Assembly: GCA_963794685.1 (NCBI GenBank)
Contig: CAWCFK010000012.1
Span: forward strand, 806,001-870,000
Reading direction: 5' to 3'
Source of the DNA: CAVTWH01 sp963794685
Lineage (GTDB): Bacteria > Actinomycetota > Actinomycetes > Mycobacteriales > Micromonosporaceae
Length of the DNA: 64,000 nucleotides
Under the pieces are notes generated by a model. It worked only from the letters and a program-made list of their open reading frames with translations. It had not been told where the DNA came from and did no database searches. Below, piece after piece: positions 34,579 to 43,839 of this stretch (positions are counted from its first letter, which is position 1; each line of letters starts with the position of its first letter). The translations under genes and the position numbers were made by a program.

Positions 34579-34613
34579 GCTGGCCCTGATAGGCGATCAG
34601 GGGAGCCGTACCG

Positions 34614-35597
34614 ATGGGCAACAGCATCAAGGTCGAGAACAGCAAGACGCTGATGCTCTTCTCCGGCCGCGCATACCCGGAGTTGGCTGAGGAGATCGGC
34701 GAAGTGCTCGGGGTCGCCCCGACGCCGACCGACTCGTACGAGTTTGCCAACGGTGAGATCTTCGTCCGGTACAAGGAGTCGGTGCGCGGTTCGGACGCCT
34801 TCGTGGTGCAGTCCATGTCGCACGGCGTGAACAAGTGGATGATGGAGTCGTTGATCATGGTGGACGCGCTCAAGCGCGGCTCCGCCAAGCGGATCACCGT
34901 GGTCGTCCCGTTCTACCCGTACGCCCGGCAGGACAAGAAGCACCGTGGCCGGGAGCCGATCTCGGCCCGACTGATGGCCGACCTCTACAAGACCGCCGGC
35001 GCCAACCGGATCCTCACCGTCGACCTGCACACCGCGCAGACGCAGGGCTTCTTCGACGGCCCGGTGGACCACCTGTTCGCGATGGACATCCTGGCCGAGT
35101 ACGTGCAGCGCAGCTACGCCGGCCGGCCGATGACGGTGGTGGCGCCGGACTCCGGCCGGGTCCGGGTGGCCGAGCGGTGGACCGACCGGCTGGGCGGCTG
35201 CCCGCTGGCCTTCATCCACAAGACCCGGGACCCGCTCAAGCCCAACCAGGTGGTCGCCAACCGGGTGGTGGGCGAGGTCGAGGGCCGGGTCTGCCTGATC
35301 GTCGACGACATGATCGACACCGGCGGCACCATCTGCAAGGCCGCCGACATCCTGTTCGAGACCGGCGCGGCTGACGTGATCGTGGCGTCCACCCACGCGG
35401 TCCTCTCCGACCCGGCCACCGAGCGGCTGAAGAACAGCCGGATCAGCGAGGTGGTGGTGACCAACACGCTGCCGCTGACGCCGGAGAAGCGGTTTGACAA
35501 GATCACTGTGCTGTCCATCGCGCCGCTGCTCGCCCGCGCCATCCGTGAGGTCTTCGACGACGGCTCGGTGACCACCCTCTTCGGCGGCCTCAGCTAG
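34614..35597 (+). CDS. prs: Ribose-phosphate diphosphokinase
   Basis: A 327-residue PRPP synthase, converting ribose-5-phosphate and ATP to PRPP for purine, pyrimidine, His and Trp synthesis. The ATP/flexible-loop region includes PFYPYARQDKKHRGREPISARL. The metal-binding DLHTAQTQGFFD segment and the PRPP loop LIVDDMIDTGGT are intact, as is the C-terminal SIAPLLARAIREV. ATG 34614 has GGGGAG upstream. A 7-bp inverted repeat (34584-34590 and 34596-34602) in the leader overlaps this site. Confidence 0.96.
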   Translation: MGNSIKVENSKTLMLFSGRAYPELAEEIGEVLGVAPTPTDSYEFANGEIFVRYKESVRGSDAFVVQSMSHGVNKWMMESLIMVDALKRGSAKRITVVVPFYPYARQDKKHRGREPISARLMADLYKTAGANRILTVDLHTAQTQGFFDGPVDHLFAMDILAEYVQRSYAGRPMTVVAPDSGRVRVAERWTDRLGGCPLAFIHKTRDPLKPNQVVANRVVGEVEGRVCLIVDDMIDTGGTICKAADILFETGAADVIVASTHAVLSDPATERLKNSRISEVVVTNTLPLTPEKRFDKITVLSIAPLLARAIREVFDDGSVTTLFGGLS

Positions 35598-35841
35598 CCG
35601 GTCCGACCCGGGCGGCCGGCCGACCCCCGGGGGCGGTGCGTCCGCCGGCCTCGGGTACGCTGGTGCGGTTGCCACGGCGAGGGCGCCAGCCGGCCAGCTT
35701 TTCGGGTCGTTGCGGCGCCGTGATCGACGCGGTGCTCCGGGCAGTTGAGTCCGCGTGCATCCGCTCGCGCCCCGCCCGGCACCGCGACGTAGGTCCGACT
35801 GGTAAAGCAACAGCTGCGCTGAAACGGAAGGTGTGTTTCCC

Positions 35842-36477
35842 GTGTCCGAGGTCCGTATCACCGCCGAGCCCCGTACCGAGTTCGGCAAGGGGGGTGCCCG
35901 CCGTACCCGCCGCGCGGGCCAGGTGCCGGCCGTGCTGTACGGCCACGGCGAAGCCCCCAAGCACATTGCCCTGCCCGCCCGCGAGTTCGCCGCGATCATC
36001 CGGCACGGCGGCCTGACCCAGGTGCTCGACATCGCCGTCTCCGACGGCACCGCGCACCTGGCGCTGCCGAAGGCCATCCAGCGTGACCCGATCAAGGACA
36101 CCTTCGAGCACGTCGACCTGCTGATCGTCCGTCGCGGCGAGCGGGTCACCATCGACGTGCCGGTGGTGCTGGTCGGCGAGGCCGCCCGGGACACCCTGGT
36201 GACGACCGAGGCTCTCAAGGTGTCGCTCACCGCCGACGCGCTGAACCTGCCGGAGAACCTGGAGGCGTCGATCGCCGGCCTGGAGGCCGGGTCGCACGTC
36301 ACCGCAGGTGACCTGACCCTGCCGGAGGGCGCCGAGCTGGTGACCGACCCGGAGACCGTACTGGTCCTGGTCAGCGCCTCGCCGAGCGCCGCCGACATGG
36401 AGCCGGAGGCCGCCGAGGGCGAGGCCGGCGAGGCCGAGGCCGAGGAGACCGCCGCCGCCGAGGGCGAAGCCGCCTGA
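35842..36477 (+). CDS. rplY: 50S ribosomal protein L25 (general stress protein Ctc)
   Basis: A 211-residue L25/Ctc protein that binds 5S rRNA. The N-terminal L25 domain (about 1-90) starts SEVRITAEPRTEFGKGGARR. The TL5 C-terminal domain follows, and the end is a Glu/Ala-rich acidic tail. GTG 35842 was chosen because it gives the usual N-terminus with a GGAAGG ten bases upstream; GTG 35833 would sit on the site itself. The 240 bases between prs and this gene contain a TACGCT hexamer at about 35657 that could mark a separate promoter. A T-run terminator ends the unit. Confidence 0.95.
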   Translation: MSEVRITAEPRTEFGKGGARRTRRAGQVPAVLYGHGEAPKHIALPAREFAAIIRHGGLTQVLDIAVSDGTAHLALPKAIQRDPIKDTFEHVDLLIVRRGERVTIDVPVVLVGEAARDTLVTTEALKVSLTADALNLPENLEASIAGLEAGSHVTAGDLTLPEGAELVTDPETVLVLVSASPSAADMEPEAAEGEAGEAEAEETAAAEGEAA

Positions 36478-36496
36478 GCGCAGCCGGATGTCTGAA

Positions 36497-36531
36497 ACGG
36501 GGGTACGCCGCTGGGCGTGCCCCCGTTTTTT
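36497..36531 (+). terminator. Rho-independent terminator after rplY
   Basis: A 13-bp stem with one G-U pair (36497-36509 and 36514-36526), GCTG loop and a six-T run (36526-36531). It is the only classical T-run terminator I found in the window. Confidence 0.92.
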
Positions 36532-36567
36532 CAGCGTGTTGCCCAGCTCGGGTGGTAAGGGAGTCAG

Positions 36568-37152
36568 ATGAGCGAGCCGTGGCTGGTGATGGGGTTGGGC
36601 AACCCCGGCGCCGAGTACGCCGGCAACCGGCACAACGTCGGCTTCATGGTGGCCGACCTGCTCGCGGCCCGGATGCGGGCGAAGTTCGGCCGGGCCCGGC
36701 GGGTCAGCGCCGAGGTGGCTGAGGGCTTCCTGTCGCCGGGCGGGCCGAAGCTGGTGCTGGTGAAGCCGTTGACCTACATGAACCTGTCCGGTGGGCCGGC
36801 CGCGTCGCTGAGCCAGTTCTACAAGATTCCACTGGACCGGATCGTTGCCGTGCACGACGAGCTGGACATCCCGTACGGGCAGGTGCGCCTCAAGCAGGGC
36901 GGCGGCGAGGGCGGGCACAACGGGCTGCGCTCGATGTCCAAGTCGTTGGGTGGCAAGGAGTACCTGCGGGTGCGGTTCGGCATCGGTCGGCCGCCGGGCC
37001 GGCAGGACCCGGCCGACTACGTGCTGTCGAACTTCTCCCCGGTGGAGCGCAAGGAACTTGACTTCCTGGTGGACCGGGCGGCGGACGCGGTGGAGTCGCT
37101 GGTCGACAAGGGTCTGGAGTGGACGCAGAACGCGTTCCACCCGATCGGCTGA
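36568..37152 (+). CDS. pth: Peptidyl-tRNA hydrolase
   Basis: A 194-residue enzyme that recycles peptidyl-tRNA released from stalled ribosomes. The active-site His22 lies in the NRHNVGF motif, with MGLGNPG before it. KPLTYMNLSG, the catalytic Asp in VHDELDIP and GGGEGGHNGLRS are intact. Length and motifs are normal. ATG 36568 follows the rplY terminator by 36 bases, so it may have its own promoter. A 9-bp inverted repeat follows the stop. Confidence 0.96.
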   Translation: MSEPWLVMGLGNPGAEYAGNRHNVGFMVADLLAARMRAKFGRARRVSAEVAEGFLSPGGPKLVLVKPLTYMNLSGGPAASLSQFYKIPLDRIVAVHDELDIPYGQVRLKQGGGEGGHNGLRSMSKSLGGKEYLRVRFGIGRPPGRQDPADYVLSNFSPVERKELDFLVDRAADAVESLVDKGLEWTQNAFHPIG

Positions 37153-37163
37153 GCGATCATGAC

Positions 37164-37188
37164 CGGATGACCGATCTGGGGTCATCCG
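37164..37188. terminator. 9-bp inverted repeat after pth
   Basis: Arms CGGATGACC (37164-37172) and GGTCATCCG (37180-37188) flank a 7-base loop, starting 11 bases after the pth stop. It may be a terminator, or an operator of the downstream sugar-transferase gene. Confidence 0.5.
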
Positions 37189-37305
37189 TGAGGTAAGTAC
37201 GAAATCAACTCATCTGGGCGTCACATACTGCTTCGCTCGCGCGTTGTCACGGCATAGCGGTCGCTGCACCGGCGGATGCCGGCCGCTCGCGAGGCGGGGG
37301 GATCC

Positions 37306-39630
37306 GTGGCGGCGCTGCCCGATGACACCGATCAGTTCTGGTTCCTCGACCAGTTGGCCGAGGAACCGCCGGAAGACGCCGCCCGCCCGACCCCGCGCCG
37401 CGCGGCCGAGGACGATCGGCATCCGGCAGCCGGCCGCGCCGCCCCGGACCGCCGCCGATACCTGCGCCGCTGGTCCTCCGACGGCGACTGGCAACTGTTG
37501 CGCCGCCGCTCCGGCCCGCCGGGCGCGCATGCCCAGCGGCCGAACCCCGATACCGGCGATCACCGCGGCCGCGGCGAGCCCGGCCACGGGGAACCGGAGG
37601 ACTTTGCCGGCTCGGACGACGACACCCTGCCCGGCCTGGGCACCATCGAGCAGATCGGGGCCCGCTTCCAGTTGCCCGCCGCGCCGGTGAGCCCGGCTCC
37701 GACCGGCCACCAGCCGGCTGCGCCGCGACACTCGATGCCGGCCGACGACCCGACCGCCGACGACCCGACCGCCGACGATCCGCCCGCCCGCAGCCGACCG
37801 GACGAGGGGTCCCGGGCCGGCGGTGTCCCCTCGTCCCGGCCGCAGCTGGGGTACCCGAAGGCAGGCCGGTCCGGCGCGGACGGTCCGCCGTGGCCGGTGC
37901 CGCACGCGTTGGGCAGCGAACACCATCGGGGGTGGCGGAGCCCTCAGGCTCCGAGCCGGGGACCTGTGCCCACCGGGCGCGCCGCCGTGCCGCCCGGCTG
38001 CCGGGCCGTGCCGCAGTCGGGCCACCCGGAACCGTCCGTCGACCGGCCGGGCCCGCGGTCCGGGCCGATGCCAGCGCAGCAGGTCGGGCGGGCAGCGCCG
38101 GCCGCCGGCTGGGGGATGCCGGCACAACTGCGCCCACCGGTCGCCGCGGCGCCGCTGCGCCGGCTGACCGAGGAGCTGCCGGGGCAGCGTGGCCGGGTGG
38201 TGTACCCGCAGCGCAGCCGGCGCGCGTTCGGCCCTACCCGCAAGGGCTGGGAGGCCCGGTACGTGCGGCTGGTCTGGCTGTGTGACCTGTTCGTCGGGTT
38301 GGCGGCCGGTGGGATCGCCTTCGCGGTGCGCTTCAGCCAGGGGCTGACCGGGTACACCCGGTGGTACCTGCTGCCGTCGCTGCTGCTGCCGCTGGTTCTG
38401 GTGGCGACGCTGGCGCTGTGCCGGGCGTACGACCGGCGGCTGTTGTTCGTCGGCACCGACGAGTACCAGCGGGTGTTACGCGCCGGGGTGAGCATGCTGG
38501 CCCTGGTCGCGGTCGGCTCGTACCTGCTGGATGTCCGGCTGGCCCGCGGCTACCTGGCGACCGCGCTGCCGCTGTGCGTTGGCTGCTGCCTGCTGCTGCG
38601 GTTCGTGCTGCGCAGACAACTGCACCGCTCGCGCCGGCACGGCCGGTACCTGAACCGGGTGATCGTGGTCGGTCACGAGCTGGCCATCGTCTCGATCACC
38701 CGGCAGCTGCGGCGGGAACGGTTCCACGGCTTCAAGGTGGTCGGCTGCTGCCTGCCGGCCGGGCACGACGGCCAGGTGGGGGTACCCATCTACGGCACCC
38801 TCGACCAGGTCCCGAGCGCGGTCCAGGCGGCCGGCGCGGACACCGTGATCGTGTTGAGCTGCCCGGAGCTGGACGGCGAGCAGCTACGCCGGCTGGCCTG
38901 GAAGCTGGAGGGCGACGACGTCGACCTGATCGTGGCCAGTTCGCTGCTGGACGTGGCCGGCGCGCGGACCACCATCCGCCCGGTGGACGGGCTGCCGCTG
39001 CTGCACGTCGACCACCCCCGATTGACCGGGACCAGTCGGATCCTCAAGTCGGTGGTGGACCGGGTCGGCGCGGTGGCGCTGCTGCTGGCGCTGGCTCCGG
39101 TGCTCGCGGCGATCGCGGTGGCGGTGCGGTTGGGCTCGGTCGGTCCGGTGCTGTTCCACCAGGTCCGGGTGGGCAAGCACGGCCGGGAGTTCCGGATGCA
39201 CAAGTTCCGCACCATGCACACCGACGCCGAGGACCGCCTCGCCAGCCTGCGGCACCTCAACAACGGCGACGGGGTGCTCTTCAAGATGCGCGACGACCCC
39301 CGGGTCACCCGGGTCGGCAAGGTCCTGCGCCGGCTCTCCCTGGACGAGCTGCCGCAGCTGGTCAACGTGGTACGCGGGGAGATGTCGCTGGTCGGTCCGC
39401 GCCCGCCACTGCCCGCCGAGGTCGCCGTGTACCCGGCCGACATGCTGCGCCGGCTGGCGGTGCGCCCCGGCCTGACCGGCCTGTGGCAGGTCTCCGGCCG
39501 GGCCGACCTGTCCTGGGAGGAGGCCGTCCGCCTCGACCTGCGCTACGTGGAGAACTGGTCGCTCTCCCTGGACCTGGTCATCATGCTGCGCACCGTGATC
39601 GCCGTCTGGCGCTCCTCCGGCGCCTACTGA
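37306..39630 (+). CDS. Exopolysaccharide-priming polyprenyl glycosylphosphotransferase with long disordered N-terminus
   Basis: A 774-residue membrane sugar transferase (WbaP/CpsE type) that moves a sugar-1-phosphate from a nucleotide sugar to a polyprenyl phosphate, the first step of exopolysaccharide synthesis. The N-terminal ~300 residues are low-complexity, Pro/Arg/Asp-rich, and include three TADDP repeats. Four transmembrane helices then lie at about 325-440, followed by a Rossmann-like domain (RVIVVGHELAIVSI). A fifth helix precedes the catalytic domain with FRMHKFRTMHTDAEDR, DELPQLVNVVRGEMSLVGPRPP and GLTGLWQVSGR. GTG 37306 has a GGGGGG tract nearby; ATG 37276 is an alternative start. 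No other exopolysaccharide genes follow. Confidence 0.9.
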   Translation: MAALPDDTDQFWFLDQLAEEPPEDAARPTPRRAAEDDRHPAAGRAAPDRRRYLRRWSSDGDWQLLRRRSGPPGAHAQRPNPDTGDHRGRGEPGHGEPEDFAGSDDDTLPGLGTIEQIGARFQLPAAPVSPAPTGHQPAAPRHSMPADDPTADDPTADDPPARSRPDEGSRAGGVPSSRPQLGYPKAGRSGADGPPWPVPHALGSEHHRGWRSPQAPSRGPVPTGRAAVPPGCRAVPQSGHPEPSVDRPGPRSGPMPAQQVGRAAPAAGWGMPAQLRPPVAAAPLRRLTEELPGQRGRVVYPQRSRRAFGPTRKGWEARYVRLVWLCDLFVGLAAGGIAFAVRFSQGLTGYTRWYLLPSLLLPLVLVATLALCRAYDRRLLFVGTDEYQRVLRAGVSMLALVAVGSYLLDVRLARGYLATALPLCVGCCLLLRFVLRRQLHRSRRHGRYLNRVIVVGHELAIVSITRQLRRERFHGFKVVGCCLPAGHDGQVGVPIYGTLDQVPSAVQAAGADTVIVLSCPELDGEQLRRLAWKLEGDDVDLIVASSLLDVAGARTTIRPVDGLPLLHVDHPRLTGTSRILKSVVDRVGAVALLLALAPVLAAIAVAVRLGSVGPVLFHQVRVGKHGREFRMHKFRTMHTDAEDRLASLRHLNNGDGVLFKMRDDPRVTRVGKVLRRLSLDELPQLVNVVRGEMSLVGPRPPLPAEVAVYPADMLRRLAVRPGLTGLWQVSGRADLSWEEAVRLDLRYVENWSLSLDLVIMLRTVIAVWRSSGAY

Positions 39631-39653
39631 GCAGCCACACTCAAAGCGGGGCG

Positions 39654-40787
39654 TCAGGACAGGCGCTGGGCTCCGGGGCCGGGGGTGGCGACGAAGGTGG
39701 CGGGCGCGGTGAAGCCCCGGTCGGCGAAGGCCTTCGCGACCGCGGCGGTGGTGGCTTCGCACCGGGCGGTGTCGACGAGGGCGAGCACGCAGCCGCCGAA
39801 GCCGCCGCCGGTCATCCGGGCTCCGTACGCGCCGGCTGCCAGTGCTGCCTCGACGGCGGTGTCGACCTCCGGCACGGTGATCTCGTAGTCGTCGCGCATG
39901 GAGGCGTGCGAGGCGGTCAGCAGCGGCCCGATGTCGGCGTACCGGCCGGCGTGCAGGAGTGCCACGGTGTCCAGTACCCGCTGGTTCTCGGTGACGACGT
40001 GCCGGACCCGGCGCCGGGTGACCTCGTCGGGCAGCCGGGACAGCGCGTCGGCCAGGTCGGTGACGTCACGCAGCGCCGGGATGCCCAGGTCGGCGGCGGC
40101 CTGCTCGCAGGTGCTGCGCCGGGCGGCGTACTCGTTGTCGACGTGCTGGTGCGGGGCCTTGGTGTCGATCACCAGGATGGCCAGCCCGTGCGCGGCAATG
40201 TCGAACGGGATGTGCTCGACGGCGAGGCTGCGGCAGTCCAGGAAGAGCGCGTGCCCGGCCCGGCACAGGGTGGACGCGGACTGGTCCATGATCCCGCAGG
40301 GCACGCCGGCGTAGACGTTCTCGGCCCGCTGCGCGAGCCGCGGCCGCTCGTCCACCGGCAGGTCCAGGCCGCCGAGGTCGCAGAGCGCCGTCAACACCGC
40401 ACACTCCAGCGCGGCCGAGGAGGACAGCCCGGAGCCGACCGGGACATCCGAGGAGACGGTGAGGTCGGCGCCGGGCACCGGATACCCGGCGTCGTGCAGC
40501 GCCCACACCACGGCGGCCACGTACCCGGCCCAGCCGGCCACCGCGCCCGGGGTCAGCTCGGCCACCCCGAAGGTGATCTCCCCGGGGTACTCGGTGGAGC
40601 GCACCGTCCAGGTCGGCTCGTCCCGTCGGACGGCGGGGGCTCCGACCTCGGCGGCGGTAACTATCGTGCGCTGGGGCAGCGCGAACGGCAGGACGAAGCC
40701 CTCGCAGTAGTCGGTGTGCTCGCCGATCAGGTTCACCCGGCCCGGTGCCGCGTACACCCGGGCGGTGGCGGGGTCAGGCGTGGACAC
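39654..40787 (-). CDS. galK: Galactokinase
   Basis: A 377-residue GHMP kinase phosphorylating galactose at C1, the last gene of the gal operon. Motifs are intact: GRVNLIGEHTDYCEGFVLPFAL, the ATP loop PVGSGLSSSAALE, CGIMDQ and GARMTGGGFGGCVLAL. GTG 40787 overlaps the end of galE by 14 bases, and no separate ribosome site is needed. With galT and galE it forms the Leloir pathway, converting galactose to glucose-1-phosphate and supplying UDP-galactose. It is convergent with the exopolysaccharide-priming gene. Confidence 0.95.
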   Translation of the reverse strand: MSTPDPATARVYAAPGRVNLIGEHTDYCEGFVLPFALPQRTIVTAAEVGAPAVRRDEPTWTVRSTEYPGEITFGVAELTPGAVAGWAGYVAAVVWALHDAGYPVPGADLTVSSDVPVGSGLSSSAALECAVLTALCDLGGLDLPVDERPRLAQRAENVYAGVPCGIMDQSASTLCRAGHALFLDCRSLAVEHIPFDIAAHGLAILVIDTKAPHQHVDNEYAARRSTCEQAAADLGIPALRDVTDLADALSRLPDEVTRRRVRHVVTENQRVLDTVALLHAGRYADIGPLLTASHASMRDDYEITVPEVDTAVEAALAAGAYGARMTGGGFGGCVLALVDTARCEATTAAVAKAFADRGFTAPATFVATPGPGAQRLS

Positions 40788-41748
40788 GGCGGTAGAACTC
40801 CCAGGCGTCGGTGACGATGTCGGCCAGCTCCGGCTTTGCCGGCTGCCAGCCCAGTTCGGACTTGGCGCGGTCGCTGGCGGCGACCAGGACGGCCGGGTCG
40901 CCGCCCCGGCGCGGGGCGACCTCGACCGGCACCGGGTGGCCGGTGACGGAGCGGACCACGTCGACCACCTGGCGGTTGGAGAAGCCGTTGCCGTTGCCCA
41001 GGTTGTAGATGCGGTGCTGGCCCGGCTGCATCGCGGCGAGCGCCAGCAGGTGCGCCGCGGCCAGGTCGCTGACGTGGATGTAGTCGCGGACGCAGGTGCC
41101 GTCCGGCGTCGGGTAGTCGTCCCCGAACAGCTGGAGCTTCTCCCGGACCCCGGCGGCGACCTGCAGCGCGATCGGGATGAGGTGGGTCTCCGGGTCGTGC
41201 CGCTCGCCGATGGCCACGTCGCCGGCCAGGTGTGCGCCGCAGACGTTGAAGTAGCGCAGCGAGGTGGCCGCGATGCCGTGCGCCACGGCCTCGTCGCGCA
41301 ACGCGTGGTCGACGGCGAGTTTTGAGCCGGCGTACGGGTTGGGTGGCCGGGTGGCGGCGGTCTCCGGGATGGGCACGGTGTCCGGGTCGCCGTAGACGTT
41401 GGCGGTGGAGGAGAAGACGATCCGGGGTACCCGGTGCGCGCGCATCGCGTCCAGCAGCCGCAGGCTGCCGACCAGGTTGTTCTCCCAGTACTTCTCGGGG
41501 CGTACCACCGACTCACCGGCCGCGATGAAGGCGGCGAAGTGCAGTACCCCGTCGAAGCTCGCGTCGAGCACGTCGTGGGCCGCCTCGTGCACGCTGCCCC
41601 GCACGAAGCCCGCGCCGGCCGGGACGGCAACCTCGCTGCTGCTGGTGGACAGGTCGTCGAGCACCACGACCTCGTGTCCGGCGTCGAGCAGCAGCGCGCT
41701 CACCACGCTGCCGACATAGCCCGCGCCGCCGGTGACCAGCAGTTTCAC
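40774..41748 (-). CDS. galE: UDP-glucose 4-epimerase
   Basis: A 324-residue extended SDR that interconverts UDP-glucose and UDP-galactose. The Rossmann loop TGGAGYVGS is near residue 6, and the active-site Tyr-x3-Lys lies in NPYAGSKLAVDH. SSTANVYGD, SLRYFNVCGAH and the RDYIHVSDLA motif are all present. GTG 41748 is preceded by GGAGGA and overlaps galT by GTGA, so translation is coupled. It may also feed UDP-galactose to the polysaccharide made downstream of the priming transferase next door. Confidence 0.95.
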   Translation of the reverse strand: MKLLVTGGAGYVGSVVSALLLDAGHEVVVLDDLSTSSSEVAVPAGAGFVRGSVHEAAHDVLDASFDGVLHFAAFIAAGESVVRPEKYWENNLVGSLRLLDAMRAHRVPRIVFSSTANVYGDPDTVPIPETAATRPPNPYAGSKLAVDHALRDEAVAHGIAATSLRYFNVCGAHLAGDVAIGERHDPETHLIPIALQVAAGVREKLQLFGDDYPTPDGTCVRDYIHVSDLAAAHLLALAAMQPGQHRIYNLGNGNGFSNRQVVDVVRSVTGHPVPVEVAPRRGGDPAVLVAASDRAKSELGWQPAKPELADIVTDAWEFYRRVHA

Positions 41749-42926
41749 GATGTTCCTCCGAGATGCGTCCGGACGTCGGCCGGTTGGCCCGTCCCCACTG
41801 TGCCGGCCGGATCTGTGTTTTTCGTGTGCGCCTCGCGCAGCATCTGCGCGGCCTGCTCGGGGCGGATGTCGTTGACGAACACGCCCATCGCGGACTCGGA
41901 GCCGGCCAGGTACTTCAGCTTGCCAGGGGCTCGGCGCACGCTGGTGAGCTGGGTGTGCAGGCGGAGCAGGTGCCGGTCGGGGTGCCGGGTCGGCGCCTGG
42001 TGCCAGGCGGAGATGTAGGGCAGCGGCGCGTCGAAGAGGGCGTCGCAGCGGCCCAGCACGTCGAGGTAGACGCCGGCGTAGTCGGCGATCTCGGAGTCGG
42101 TGAGGTCGGCCAGGTCGAGGACCTGCCGGTGCGGGGTGATGTGCACCTCGACCGGCCAGCGGGCGGCGGCGGGCACGTACGCGGTCCAGTGCGCGCCCCG
42201 GCTGACCACCCGCTCGCCGGCCTGTTCGGCGGCGAGGATGTCGGCGGCGAGCTGCCGTCCGGTGCGGTCGTGGTAGGCCCGGGCGGTGGCGAGCATGGCG
42301 CGGGTACGGGGCGGGATCAGCGGGTACGCATAGATCTGCCCGTGCGGGTGGGTGAGGGTCACGCCGATCTCCGCGCCCCGGTTCTCGAACGGGAAGACCT
42401 GCTCGACCTCGGGCAGCCCGGACAGTTCGGCGGTCCGGTCGGCGAGCGCGGCCAGCACCGTGGCCACCCGGCCGGGCGGCAGGTCGGCGAAGGAGCTGCT
42501 GTGGTCGGCGGTGAACGCCACCACCTCGCACCGCCCGAGCCCCGGGCGCACCGCGTTCAGGGCGGGCGGGCCGGCCGGCACGACCGGTACGGGAGACTGC
42601 GCGGGCACCCGGTCGGAGAACGACGGGAAGCGGTTCTCGAAGATCACCACGTCGTAGTCGAAGGCCGGGATCTCGGTGTGCCGGGTCGCCGTGGACGGGC
42701 ACAGCGGGCACTCGTCGGTCGGCGGCAGGTAGGTGCGGTTCTGCCGGTGCGCGGCGATCGCCACCCACTCGTCCAGCAGCGGGTCGTAGCGCAGTTCGGA
42801 GGCGGACGGCGGGGGCGGCAGGTCGCGCCGGTCAGGTTCGGCCCGGACGGCGTCGTCGCGCTCGTCGAAGTAGATCAGCTCCCGGCCGTCAGCCAGGCTG
42901 ACCACGGTCTTCTTCACCGCGCTCAC
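41745..42926 (-). CDS. galT: Galactose-1-phosphate uridylyltransferase
   Basis: A 393-residue HIT-superfamily enzyme that exchanges UMP between UDP-glucose and galactose-1-phosphate. The nucleophilic active-site motif HPHGQIYAYP is intact, as are the CPLCPST zinc-site cysteines and FENRFPSFS. GTG 42926 overlaps the DeoR gene stop by GTGA. The four overlapping frames deoR-galT-galE-galK are clearly a single operon. Confidence 0.95.
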   Translation of the reverse strand: MSAVKKTVVSLADGRELIYFDERDDAVRAEPDRRDLPPPPSASELRYDPLLDEWVAIAAHRQNRTYLPPTDECPLCPSTATRHTEIPAFDYDVVIFENRFPSFSDRVPAQSPVPVVPAGPPALNAVRPGLGRCEVVAFTADHSSSFADLPPGRVATVLAALADRTAELSGLPEVEQVFPFENRGAEIGVTLTHPHGQIYAYPLIPPRTRAMLATARAYHDRTGRQLAADILAAEQAGERVVSRGAHWTAYVPAAARWPVEVHITPHRQVLDLADLTDSEIADYAGVYLDVLGRCDALFDAPLPYISAWHQAPTRHPDRHLLRLHTQLTSVRRAPGKLKYLAGSESAMGVFVNDIRPEQAAQMLREAHTKNTDPAGTVGTGQPADVRTHLGGTS

Positions 42927-43699
42927 CCGGCCTGAGCCGCGACGATCAACTCGCCGACGTGTTCGCGTAGCTGTGCCCGCGCGCCCTCGTCCAGCCCCGC
43001 GTCGGTGACCAGCACGTCGGCGCCGGAGAGCGGGGCGATCGTGGCGATCCCGATCAGGTCCCACTTGGTGTGGTCGGCGAGCACCACCACCTGTCGGGCG
43101 GCGGCCAGCAGGGCGCGGTTGGTGTCGGCTTCGGCCAGGTTGGGGGTGGTGAAACCGGTCCGCACGTTCATCCCGTGCACGCCGAGGAAGAGCAGGTCCA
43201 GGTTGATCCTGGTGAGCGCCTCCTGGGCGACCGGGCCGACCAGAGCGTCGGAGGGGGTACGGGTGCCGCCGGTGAGCACCACCGTCTGGTCCGGCCGGGC
43301 GGCCGGGTAGAAGACGTCGGCCACCGGGATGGAGTTGGTGACCACCGTCAGCTCGGGGATGCCGAGCAGTTCCCGGGCCAGGGTGGCGGTGGTGGTGCCG
43401 GCCGAGATGCCGACCGCCTGGCCGGGCTGCACGAGTGCGGCGGCGGCCCGGGCGATGGCGAGTTTCTCGTCCTGCTGCTGACCGGATTTGGTGGCGTACC
43501 CGGGCTCGTCGGTGGCCCGGTCCAGGGCGACCGCTCCGCCGTGCACCTTGGCGACAAGGCCGCGTTCGGAGAGCGCCTCGATGTCGCGCCGGATGGTCAT
43601 GTCGGAGACGCCGAGGGTTCGTACCAGGTCGGCGACGCGGGCCCCACCGTGTAGCCGGACCTCTTCCAGAATCGAGGCCTGTCGTTGCTGCGCCAGCAC
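42923..43699 (-). CDS. DeoR family repressor of the galactose operon
   Basis: A 258-residue DeoR regulator. The start GTG 43699 gives the usual N-terminus VLAQQRQASILEEVRLHG and has AAGGAAG five bases upstream; a longer start at 43729 or 43756 adds non-family residues. The HTH lies in RVADLVRTLGVSDMTIRRD. The sugar-phosphate-binding domain has the TTTATLARELL and GISAGTTT segments and ADHTKWDLIG near the C-terminus. It heads the gal operon and probably responds to a galactose-pathway sugar phosphate. The first 140 bases upstream, shared with the CBS gene, are the likely operator region. Confidence 0.93.
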   Translation of the reverse strand: MLAQQRQASILEEVRLHGGARVADLVRTLGVSDMTIRRDIEALSERGLVAKVHGGAVALDRATDEPGYATKSGQQQDEKLAIARAAAALVQPGQAVGISAGTTTATLARELLGIPELTVVTNSIPVADVFYPAARPDQTVVLTGGTRTPSDALVGPVAQEALTRINLDLLFLGVHGMNVRTGFTTPNLAEADTNRALLAAARQVVVLADHTKWDLIGIATIAPLSGADVLVTDAGLDEGARAQLREHVGELIVAAQAG

Positions 43700-43839
43700 C
43701 GTGACTTCCTTCCCGATGGACGCCAACATGGTCGCACATAACCAGACAGAAACCAACGCGCGGGTGTCGGTCGACCGGGGAAACCGGGCGGCACGGGGCG
43801 CACCCCTTGTAACCGGCGCAATCTCCGTACACTGCGGAC

